DNA of 64,000 nt, from positions 35,003,090-35,067,089 of the forward strand of contig CM060180.1 of assembly GCA_030549775.1 (NCBI GenBank). The letters are read 5' to 3'. Shown here in pieces: positions 45,001-57,000 of the stretch. The stretch's first letter is position 1. Each line of letters begins with the position of its first letter. Origin of the DNA: Tamarix chinensis (taxonomy: Eukaryota > Streptophyta > Magnoliopsida > Caryophyllales > Tamaricaceae). The notes beneath the pieces were generated by a model. That model saw only the letters and a list, made by a program, of their open reading frames with translations. It was not told where the DNA came from and did not search any database. The position numbers and the translations under genes are program-made.

Positions 45001-48000
45001 TCCGTTTGTACATAAACATAGATGACCTTACTTGAAATAACCAATGGCCACGCAAACTCGGGCTAAGGAGTTGGAACTAGAAGAAAGCTTTCATCAAGCA
45101 GAGCCTCTAAATGCTTAGATGGGTCTATCTTAGACTTACTCTTTGCTATTCCTGTATCATCGTTAGAGCAAGAATAGCATTTTTTGGGCTTCAAGGATGG
45201 GGACCCAGTATCCTTCTTTGATATAGGCAAGGGATGCTGGGTAGTAGACTCAATAATTACCTCACTATCAATTGGCTTCGCTCCCTCCGACGAGCTAGTA
45301 ACAATAATCTACTATTTTGGTACTCTGTCATGTGTTGTTGGCTCCAAAGAGGACTGTTGGCACGGATGCCCTAAAAGCTGTACCCCAACCAAAAGTGCTT
45401 GTGGCAGATATTTGGACAATTTCATCATTAGTGGCTTAGTTGGCCACTTCACACAACTACCCTTAGGTGTAAATAAGTGGTTTGGTTATGTCTTGATTTG
45501 AAGAGGCGTCAAGCATAAGACCGGAAGCTAAGTATTCGGTATTTTTTGTTTGTTACGGATGAGGTGAAGAAGAAGGGCTCGGAGTGAACCTTTTCTAGGT
45601 CTAGTCTTGTAGCATTCAGAGGTGGTCGTAGACTTCCTCATATGAACCTAAGCGACTTTTGGGCATGCAAAAAGCGCCTCGGATTGTGGTGCCAAACTTC
45701 GGTAATCAATTTAGGATTACTTGAAGACTTGATCAGCCCTTCTACGTCATATAGGTTGATCTCGAGTGCTATGTCTAAAAGCAATGGAGTAGAGGCTGGT
45801 GATGGTGATTTAAAACTCTGAAGGCCTTGGGGGTGGCTCACAAATGATTATGGAGGGCGGCCGATGGTTTGGTGAGCATGGGTGAGGTGGCAACGAGTGG
45901 TATGATGGGCACTTAGGGCTTGAGAGTTACAATTTTAGGGTTTAGAGGTGGTAGGTAGGGGTAGTGTGGCCAACAAGTGGTTTGAGATGGGTGATAGAGG
46001 GCTGGCGACCATTGATAAAGGTTTCGTTAAGTGGTCGGAGCCTAAGGCTATAAATGAGGTGAGCCAGTTCGGTATTCGGCTCGGCTTGGCTCGTTAAAAG
46101 TTCGGTTTGGCTCATTCGTTCAGTTAAATGAGCCGAGCTTTTGGGCTTGTTGATTAAACGAGTTGAGTCCAAGCTCCAAAAAGTGAGGTTTGGTTCATTT
46201 TTTGGCTTTGCCTCGTGAGTTCGGCTCGTTCATTTAGTTAAATGAGCCGAGCCTAAGTCTTATTTTAGGATCGTTTAGTTAAATAAGCCGAGCTCAAGCC
46301 CAGAGGTATTCAGCTCAGCTCGGTTCGTTTATAGCCTTGTTGGAGCCTATGTTGTGGCCAACACCCTATGTTGGTGGAGTGAACAAAGGGGGAGACAACA
46401 AAGGAATGGAATGGTGGCTGGTGTTGTGGACACCATGAGACGGGCAGCGGAAGACGAATAGGTGTTGGCAATGGGTTAGGGTATCGCCGACTGGTTGGGG
46501 TGGATTGCTGGCTACTGCGGCCTTGGTGTCGGCCTTTTTTGGTTTTTATGTCTCCTTTTTTTTTCGCAATGAGGTCTTCCTTGTTAACCTTATTGAATTG
46601 CGTTGGCATGTCTTACAATGTCTTGTTGACTTGCTTGGGCATACCAATAAGTGCAACATCATGCTTTGATATAGATTTGTTAAGATCTTTAGCTAGGGAT
46701 CTAGCCGCACTAGTATCAGATTGAAGCTTGATTTACTAGATCATAGGGACCGTTATAAGACTTTGCAGTCTTGAATCTTTTATTCCTTCTAGATTGTTTC
46801 TTTTATGGCCTACGTTTGTAGTAAGAGTAGCATTTAGGTTGAACTAGAGGTCTTGTTGTGGTTGTTGGCATGGAGGGGAAGGGCATTGGAGGTGGTGGAA
46901 GCCTGCGGTAAATTAGGGAGCAGAGAAGGGGGCTGTCGACAGATATAGAGGAAAAGAGAGGGAGGGCTAAGAAAGTAATCATCTTGATTAATTCCCAACT
47001 TAATTTATTAGTGTGGTCTTAAGGCCTTATTTATATATATGCATTACACCCTACGGGCTAAGCCCCTTTATCAATTAAAATGAGCAACCAATATCTCCCA
47101 AATAAAATCCTGGCTAATATGGCTAATTGTTACCAATATTAACTAGATATTATTGTTAACTAAATCCCTAATTTGCAGCCACAGTAATTGAAAAAAAAAA
47201 GTAGTTGGAAAAAAATAAGCTTCAAGTGCTGGAAAAATTGGCAACTAACATTGGAAAATATATTCATTTTATGCCATATTGAAAACTGAAAACCTTAAAA
47301 ATTTGTTTAGATATGTAATTCTAAAGAATCTTTAAATTAATAAATTTAAAGGCTATCATTAAGTGTGATCAACTCGAAATAACTTCCTACATGTAAAAAA
47401 TAGTTTAACTAAATCTAATAAAACAAAAATTAGAAGATATACTATTCTATAGTCAGCGATTTTAATCACTCTGTAACCTATTTGCACCGCTTTCTCTAAA
47501 TACACTCATTTCCTATTGTGTTGTCATATCAATTTGAATAAACTCTTGCTTCACTTGCAAGTTTTCCCATGTGAGACCCTTCTTTGCCATACATTGCCAG
47601 ACAGAGTGAATAATTGATCAAAAGTATTCCCGCTTCTAATGCATTTATGCAATGTTGTACAAGCTAATGAAATTAATTTCTCAAAAGATAATTTGGAACA
47701 CATTTTAATATTTTAAACCTTGCTTTCCAAGCATCAAATCATCTTTCCATGACATTACAAATTGATGAATGCCGGTAGTTAAAACACCTCGCACTTTCCT
47801 TTTAATGGACAACACCTTGAAATTAATTTTAATGTTATATCTCCCATGATATGATTCATATGAAGCAAAAATCCTGGTATATTTGGATAACTAGTTTCCA
47901 CAACATAATAACCAATAAAATTAAAGAAATAGAAGCAAATAACTATACAAAAAAAGGCATATAGATCAAACATAATCTTATCTTTTTAAGGCATAGGAAG

Positions 48001-51000
48001 TTTATTTTCTAGCCTTGACATAACATCAAGGAACACACGAGAATCATTTGCCATGCCTTCCTAACTAGTGCTCATAAAAAGTAAACATCATATTACGGGA
48101 ACATGTGGCCATGACATTTTGTATGACTAATTCAGCTTTTCTCCCACAAAATGTATTTGTTTGGGGGTACGTGAGTCCCATCAATAGCTCCAATACATTT
48201 CTAGTATGCATTGAAATCTTTAGCTAAATGATATACCAAACATTAAAACTAAGATTCTTTGTTTTGTTCCATGACATAACACTAGTAATTCCATATCTAA
48301 TCCTTCTGTGCTCAACTTCTTATTATCTTTTTACATACATTTTTCTTTTATCTTGTCACGTAAATTTAGAAATACATAAGATCTCATCTAGAAACTCTCA
48401 TAACATCTTGTTGAATTCCCTAAAACTTCAAGGATGCAGTCCTTGCCACTAAGCATAGATGTTCTACAAGAAACTATAACAATTGGAAGATATTTTGTAA
48501 TCAATGATAATAAAATCACATCCTCCGTTTCTTCGTCGTCTTCACCCCTTGAATTAATGTCCAAATAAAAAAGATCTTCTACCTTGATCTAAAATAATAG
48601 CTAAGGTAAAACAAAACAAAAATTAGCAAAAATATACAATAAGCTGTAATAGCATATGAGGTTTAGACAATAAGGTTTCTAAATATAATACCATAACCAA
48701 CATAAAAAGTGCAATTGATTTATAAAAAGATGTCCATCTAATTTAGCAACACGAGACAAAAAATATTTACTCTTCTACTTCAACTATACACATAAAGGTT
48801 CATTACATGTCCAACTAATTAAATAAGCCACAACGGATGTAAACAGGAATTATCCCAAATTTTGTAGCCATGCTCATCTTTTGGTAACACTTTCATAAAA
48901 ACTTTTTCTCCATTCAAAGCTTTCCCAACTTGTTTGCAGCCTTGGCATCAGGCAATAAAACCACAGCTATGGTGTTGCGAACAATGTTTTATATGTCGCA
49001 GTGTGATTTTTTAATATTTTTCCTAACAAATATTGGTAAATATATGCTGCTAACTAATATATTGCCATAAATATGGGAAATTTATCACCAATTTCTCAAA
49101 ATCTGATAAATATCAACCAATATTGCATATCGGGACTGATATTTATTTGTATGCTTGGCATAAGCAGTAGATACCATTTATCATCCTATATATTCATAAA
49201 TAAAAAATACAGCATCGGCTACAACTTGATTACTATTTGGGGTACTAGGCACATAGGACCTAATGTTTTCAAGCTTATCTTGAGTAGGTAAGGTAGCTTT
49301 CCACATGCTCTCTTCATCTTTCGGAAAATTGTTCTTGAAGCTTTTGGGTGCCCTTAAACATTGTCATCCCCAATAGCATGTTTTCCTTTTTCCTAGAGGT
49401 TTCAGGTTCACCTATATGGACTCCTTCATTTAGAAATGCATCCTAGATTTCTCTTTCTTCATTGGAAGAAGGTGTTAATTGAGTTGATGCTTGATGTAGA
49501 AGGCTAGTTGCAATAGATTTGTTGAATGCTTGACCAAGTAGTTCATAATTTCTACATCCATCACTTCTAAAAGCTTTAATATTCTATCCCTTCTACAAAA
49601 TTGCAAATATCAAATATAAATGACTAATTTAAAGTACACAATTTATAGGAAATTTAGAAGTAAAAATGTATGTCTAGTGTGTGAACAAAATGTTTTCAAA
49701 TATCTTCCGAAGTATACACAACATTTTTGTTTGAGTTAAGTGACACCAGTATGCCCCTGCAATTCAAAGAATTTTCGATGCTTATTATGAAGCCGATTAT
49801 ATTCCCTATTAGGTTTTCAACTCCATATCTCACCATTATTTCTTTGCATGACTGCTTGTCAAATTTTTTCCAATCTGATGTCTTAAAACTGGGAGCATCA
49901 TTAGGATATCTTTAAACTCTTTCAAGTAAGATCCTTAAAATGCATCTCCACTTTTATCTAGCCATTCTATATCTTCCCAACCATTACCATCACGGTGCCT
50001 TCCCATCTAGTACAAGTATTATTTATCATGATAACAAATGATCACATTATAAGAACACCATATCATCCAATATGGGCAAATATCTTAAAATAAATAACAA
50101 ACTGTGTGTTGCATATGTTGATACCATGAATATAAAGGAAGTAATTATAAATATCCGAAATCAATATTATCAGAAAAAAAAAGCAACAAAATTCAGACTG
50201 CTGGAAACTTCAGTCTGCACCCTTACAGGTTTGTATCTCAGTTTTGACTAATTTACACTTCCACCATTATAAACTGATATATGAATTTTAGGTTTTTTAA
50301 CCAGAGAGTATTATTGAATCTAGTAACAATACTCTTTAAACAGAAATAAGTTGCTTGCAATCCTAATCTTAACCGAAAAAGATGATACACAATAATATAC
50401 ACACTTCTATCTCATTGCCATCATAACACCACAACTCAAATCATGATCCCCTCGTTCATTTAACTCCATATAAACTAATATTTTTAACACAACTCAAAGC
50501 TTGATCCCCTCATACATTTAAGCTTAAGCTGGCATGTGAAGACAAAAGAAAGATGTAGGTTATGTTTAATAAGTTTTCATAAGAGAAAAATATTACCCCC
50601 AAAGAGAAGTATTATGAGTTAGCAGTAGTCTCAGGTCATCAAATGTGAATCCAGATTGACACAGGTAAACAATTGACACAATAGTTGAAGGATATGAAAA
50701 AACAAAAGATGCATTAAGCTAAAACATATGTTAGTCCTGCTATTTAATTTCTCTTACATAGCTTAATAAGATGAGAGCAGCGTTAAACATGGATAAACTA
50801 AAAATATGCTGCAAGACTCCGTGCAAATAAGATAAACCCTAGGCGAAATGAAGCTTGCAGTATACAATTCCAAACTTCTAGTTGCATCATAAAACACAAA
50901 CGTACTAACATAAATTACACACCATAACCGCCTCCAAGTTCAATGACTGACTGAAACTCAACTAAGAAAATATATTTGAAAGTGCAATTAGTTCCAAATT

Positions 51001-54000
51001 GATGAACACTGTAAAATCTAGAACCACAGCTTCAAAGCTCATTTGGATGAATATAGGAGTGGCGCCGGATCGTAGAGAATCCAGATCTTCTCTAGACAAG
51101 GCAAATTTTTCACAATTGATAAAAAACCCAACACCAAACTTTATTAAGAGTTTAATTTGAATCAGTAGGAAGACCACTTCTTCCTCTAAGTCACTGACCC
51201 ACCTAGGAATCCCACAAATACATATGTACACATGCTTGATATAATACAATAATAAGAAAAGAATGCGCAAGATCAAAGAATAACAATATGGAGGCAAGAT
51301 AGATGGTGAAACCAAGGCACATTTGTACACATTTCTACAGATACCAGAAGGTGAGCTACCTAGGGCTACCACTCATTGGTAGGACTCTTCGAGTGATCGA
51401 ATACCAGGAGTTAATAGATAAATGCACGGCAGGGAGACTAAAGTTGGTTAAATCAGCGTTGTTTGGCATCCAAGAATACTGGAGTTTAATGTATATGCTG
51501 CCAAAGTATGTCCTGCAAGCAATCGATGTTGGATGTAGGTCTTTTTTGTGGTTGAGATCCCACATAGTTAAAAGAAAAATTCCACTATCCTAGGATAAGG
51601 TATGCGAGCCAAAGACAGGAGGGTTGGGTCTTTATGACATTGAATGTTGGAATATTGCAGCTCTTGGGAGGCATTTGTGGAACATTGAGAAGAAAAAAGA
51701 TATCATGTGGGTGAGATGGATTCATTTCTATTACCTCAAAAGGTACAATATGTGGCAGGCTCCTATTCAAACGATAACTTGGTTGATGAAGGCGAGACCT
51801 ATTTTTTGGGCTTTATTTAATTCAAGGATGTGTAAATGGTTGCTATAACAGAAGTGGAATGGCTAAGAGTGGTCTGGAATCCTCTATTTTTGCCAATACA
51901 TAAATTTCACTTGTGGCTACTAGTTGACTAGAGATTATTTACTAAAAATAGAATGCAAAAGATGGGGATTGTGGTAAATGCAGAATGTATTTTGTGCAAA
52001 ACTCAGAAGGAATCATATGAACATATGTATTTCAAGTGTAGCTATTCCCACTAGATTTGGTCGTCCATAATGAAGGGGTTAGGCTGCACACCATACAATG
52101 AAATATTGCTACTGCAATTGTATATCGGCTGTAATTTCGGGGTTTTTAGGTAAATCGTAACGCAAAATTCATGAAATGCGGCCATTTAAGAAAATCACAT
52201 ATTTTATTGCTGCGATATAGGCGAAATTTCGGATATCGGCTGATATTTTACCGATATTTGCCAATATTTATTGTAGAAAAGAATTAAAAAATCATGTTTG
52301 GACAACTGTGACATAAAAAATTACGTTTGTGACACCCTGATACCGCGATCGTGACTGCAATCACGACTGCGGTTTTATTGCTTACTGCACACACAAAGCT
52401 AACTCCCTTAATGGAGTATTGGCATTGATGCAAAGAGGAGGCCAAGGTCCAAAGAGTAGAAAACTCATTATACGAAATCTGTTAGCTGCTGTTTCTTATC
52501 ACATTTGGCAGAAAAGGAATATGTGTATTTTCCAAGCTAAGGAGAGGAGTCTGGTTAGCTTATGACTGCTATTGTTAGGGAGTTGGCCACAGAAATTAGT
52601 GGTAGCCATCGTTGCAAATCTTAGAATAATTCGGTTGTCTATGTAAATGCTTGGGATAGAGTATGCTATTTTTATGACTCATTGGTGGATGTAATTTTTT
52701 AGTTACTTATATAATAATTCTCTCATTTATAAAAATAAATAAATAAAGCAATCCAATAGTTTATAAACATATCTACAATTCAACAATACAAAATAAAGAC
52801 AAAATCTTTGATATGAAGCCAACATAGCAGATGCCATAATAAACAAAAACCTACGTGCCTCCATTTCATCTTATGATGGGACAAGTTCAATAATTTTTCA
52901 TTTAAGGAACACTAAGCCAAATTACCACTATTGTGATACTTGAACTACAAAAACGTGTTTTTAATTTTTATTATTATTATGATAAATTGATAATATACAA
53001 CAATGACATTTAAAATCTTATATTTTTGGGGTTTAGTTTTCAAGAAAGTGGATTTGAATTATGGCTATTTTATGCTTTAATTCCACTCTTCTTTTCAATT
53101 TTTAGTGGTCAGAATCATGTACACCAACATTCGCATATGTTGTAACTAAAAACGAAGTAGCATATACTATAATATTAGTCGGTAAATAGAGTAACAAAGA
53201 TGCGAAATCTAGCAAAATCCAGATGAGAGAGACAAGAGGGACGAGCATGTAGGATGTGAGAACAATAAAGAACGAAAACTGAGATAGAGTTGTGCTGTGA
53301 AAGTGAATTGGTCTCGACTATGGTGCAATTGTTAAAGTCGTTCACTCCCTAATGGTTTATACATCTTCTATCAAACTTGTGCACTTATGTTTGAAAGATT
53401 GGAGACTTGCAGAACTCAATTGTTAGGTGTTCATAGGAAAGAGAAGAGTGTGACATGTGGATGAACTTCGGTCTCCCAAGTCCAAGATATCATGGGTATT
53501 TACAAATGATTTTTGAGGTAACCCCACCATCACATTCTCCCATCAAGTAGTGGGAAGGTAGAGAACATGGATCATTTAGTGGGCACGTGTTGAACATGGA
53601 TCAATTGGTGGAAAAGTGGAGAACATGGGTAGTTCTCAACAAGTAGAGAAAATGGTTGGTTATTGAGAAGTGACTTCCAAATAGGGAATCGGATTGGATC
53701 AAAATATCTTAACCCAACTCCAAATATTTTTCTTGTAGTTGTCCAATAATCCTCCACTAACTACAAAAAAACTCACAGGAAATTAGAAAAGAACATCTCG
53801 GGCAAAGGAAAAACTTCATAAGTAAATATCAATATATCTCGATTGAATTGATACATAGAGAAATGAGGTTACAACATAGTTTGAGTAGTGAATTTCTTTT
53901 GAACTACCTAGATTTGATTTTTTCCCTATAACACACATTATACTTTTAAATTCTTCAATATCTTGGTGATAAAAATAAATTTGCTCTATAAATGACTTTG

Positions 54001-57000
54001 TGTACACCTTGGTACCCTTGAGTGTTATAGAGAGACAAGCCAACTCTGTCATAGGAGGCGGTTCAACATCAAACCCAATTAGCTGAGTTCATCAATGAAA
54101 GTCACATAATATCTTTTGCCTCCTTTGCTAGCTATGTTCTTAAAATTTGCTAAGTTTGAGTGAATGAGTTCAAGTGATTCTGTGCTCCTATTTGTATTTA
54201 TTTTGAAAGGCTTTATCACAAATTTGACATCCACATATATGGAGCACTTAGAAACATTTTCATCTTCCCCAACATTGATAAGGTTCCGGTGGTCTCTTTA
54301 TGGAGGTCATGTTCACATGACCTTGCCTCTTACTACGCCATAAATCAATGGACTCAACCATGTAAGTAGAAGTATCAAAAGCACTTGTATTAGTAGACTT
54401 GTAAATAAAATTCAATATAAACAAACCATCAGCCAAGTAACCCTTCCTCACAAACACCTTGTTTCTACCAATTACCAATTTATGAGATTCAATCGCAATT
54501 TTCATGCCAAATTTAAGTAAACCACTTGAGACAAGATTTCTACGCAGGGAGGGTACGTAAAGCACATTATTTAAGGATAAAGTTTTTTGGAGGTGAGTTT
54601 AAGGAGGACCTTTCTGAGTACACTTGTAGTTGCAAAGATGCCCACGAGTAGACACTCACCTTCTCTTGCATCTTTAAAGCTGTGAAGGAGTTCTTTGTTG
54701 GCATAGAGATGTCAAGAAGCTCTGGTGTCCAGGACCTATTGTATCTTCTTGTTCACCATGTTGGTTTCAACATTAACATCAGAAAATACCCCTTCATCTA
54801 CAACAATGTTCGGCATGTAGGAAAGCAAGTGTCTAGCATAGTTGTTAACCCTCCGGTGTTTCATTTGAGGGAAATCATTTTCCTTCTTTGTTGATTGGCT
54901 ATGACATCATTCTCTACTCTAATTTGCTTTTAGACTTTTGAATGTGAGAATAGTAAAGAACGAAAACATAACGTTGTTGTGCTATGAAATGATCACTGCC
55001 GTGAAAACGAATTGGTTCCGATTATAATGCAATCTTTAAGGCGGTTGTTCCTTAAGAGTTTATACAACTTCCCTCGAGTTTGTGTACTCAAGTTTAAAGG
55101 ATCGGAGAATTGCGGAGCATAATTGCTCAGGAGTTCATGGGAAGGAGAGGCGTGTGACATGGGGGGATGATGTTTGATCTTCCCCAAGTCCAAGATACCA
55201 CAGGTCTTTAAAATCGATTTCCAAATTAACTCTACTCACCTTACATTCTTACTAAGAAGTGGTGGGAAGGTGGAGAATATGGATCACTTAGTAGGTAAGT
55301 GTTGGCTTCCAAATAGGAAATTAGATTGGATCAAAATATTCAAACCCAAATCCAAATAGTTTTCTTGCATTTGTTTATCAATTCCCTTGAACTATGTGAA
55401 AACTCAAGGAAAATGAGGAAAAAACATCTTGGGGAAAGGAAAAACTTCATACATAAATATCAATATCTTCCGATTGAATTGGCACATAAAGAAATGACGT
55501 TAACATATAGTTTGAGTAGTGAATTTCTTTTGAACTACTTAGATTTAAATTGTTTCCTCATAACACGTATTGTACTTTTAAATTGTGTAATATCTCCGCG
55601 ATAAAAATAAATTTGTGCTCTAAATGGTGTTGCACACACCTTGGTAGCTCAACTTTATCAATAAAAGCTTATCTACCTTCATAACTCATTACGTGATCCC
55701 ATCAATGAAAGTCACATAATATCTTAAAAATTCGTTTTTAAAATCTACTAAGTCAACAAGTTAACAAATAAGATGAGCGAAATCCGAACTGAGGTATACC
55801 TAAAGGTAGAGAAATAGATGGTCCATAGTATGAAACTAGAGAAACAAAGTAACAAGGCAAGGAAGAGAGACTGCAAATGCGTCTCGGAATGAGCACAATG
55901 CCTCTTCTTATGAATCACCTTCGTCTTAAATGAATTTTTTCTATATTGTGACAGGTCAGGAGTGATACCTACCTTGTTTTCTATATTGGAAAAAAGGTGA
56001 TAATTTGTAGGGAAAATTTAGAAAACTGTTTAAGAGTCGTCTTTTCTTCTATAATATGGAAAACATGGTTTTGTGGGATTTTAATTCATTAATTTGGAAA
56101 ACTATATAAATGCACATGTTTTCTAGTTTTTGGAAAAATTAGAAAACGTTGTGGAAAACTCCCTTTGTTTTCCTCTACTAAATGTTACCTAAAGAACTTC
56201 CATGTAGCTTCTTCTTCTTCATATCCCTATCACATAACAAAGACTTGAGCAGCTACTCTGTTTTGTCTTTTCACCATCCTTCTGCGAACATCTTCTTTGG
56301 CTGAATCCAGAAGTCTGAATTAAGCATAAAATCTGGTAGCCGAGTAGCAATAGGTGCACTACCAACATGCTTCTTGATCTGTGAAACTTGCAATATATTG
56401 TAGATTTTGGACTTGGCAGGGAGCTGAAGCTGATAATCTACAGTGGCATGCTTCCTAATGATCTAAAATGGCTCAAAAAGCTTGGGGGAGAGGATTTGTG
56501 ATGTCTTTGCTTCTTGACACTCCACTGCATGTAGGGATGCACTTTTAAAAATACCCAATTGTGTAGCTAGAACCACCTCTCAATCCTTTTGTTAGTTTGT
56601 TGTTTGCATTCTATGTTGAGCCTTTGACAAGAGATGTTTAGCAAACTGTAGTGTCTGTATCCTCTCAGTTAACAGACTATCTTCCTTCAGTACTCTAGAA
56701 TCACCAAGTACATAAGGAATATGCAAGGAAGGGGTACACCATTTCAGAGTAAAGGGTGGTGTGAGAGAGAAAGAACTTTAGTCCACTGGGTGAGAGCATC
56801 AAAGTGTATACAAAGCAATGACCTTTCAAGTCGCTTATTCACTGCTTCAGTGGAAGGATGGTGACCTACCTGCGACAAATTGAATAATTCTTACCAAAAA
56901 TGACCATAAAACTGGTCGCTATTAGTTACTAAGATGGAAGCAAGCACACCTATGATGCTTATATTCATTGTCTAGGAAAGAATGGGCCACAAATGAAAAG

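Larger units (their letters stand above)
44011..47250 (-). mobile_element. Element B: short non-autonomous LTR retrotransposon in intron 6
   Basis: Direct repeats of 585 bp (44011-44595) and 573 bp (46678-47250) with TGTTA...TAACA-like ends flank about 2.1 kb. On the minus strand, ATATCAAAGCAT (46661-46672) just inside the right LTR resembles a Met-tRNA primer site, and AGGAGAGGGAAGTAA (44596-44610) next to the left LTR is a good polypurine tract. The strand is therefore minus. No gag, RT or integrase motif is visible inside, only frames such as 46609-46310 (basic, Ser/Pro-rich). No matching target duplication was found (ATGAC and TTGGA flanks). It needs enzymes from another element. Confidence 0.7.
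47300..50000 (-). mobile_element. PIF/Harbinger transposon relic
   Basis: On the minus strand a Myb/SANT-like accessory gene relic (about 50000-49680) precedes a DDE transposase relic (about 48460-47500), the usual two-gene content of plant PIF/Harbinger elements. Terminal inverted repeats and a 3-bp duplication were not located. Many stops and at least one frameshift. Confidence 0.65.
51303..52745 (+). mobile_element. LINE (plant L1-type) 3' half, 5'-truncated
   Basis: Plus strand encodes the C-terminal part of a plant non-LTR reverse transcriptase (YLGLPLIGRTL, AGRLKLVKSALFGIQEYW, GGLGLYDIECWNIAALGRH), then the zf-RVT region (FHLWLL, LCKTQKESYEHMYFKCSYS) and a final LLAAVSYHIWQKRN block at about 52480-52525. 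It ends in AAAAATAAATAAATAAAG at about 52731-52748, a LINE-like tail. Several stops break it, and an insertion splits it at 52117. 5' truncation is usual for LINEs. Confidence 0.85.
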
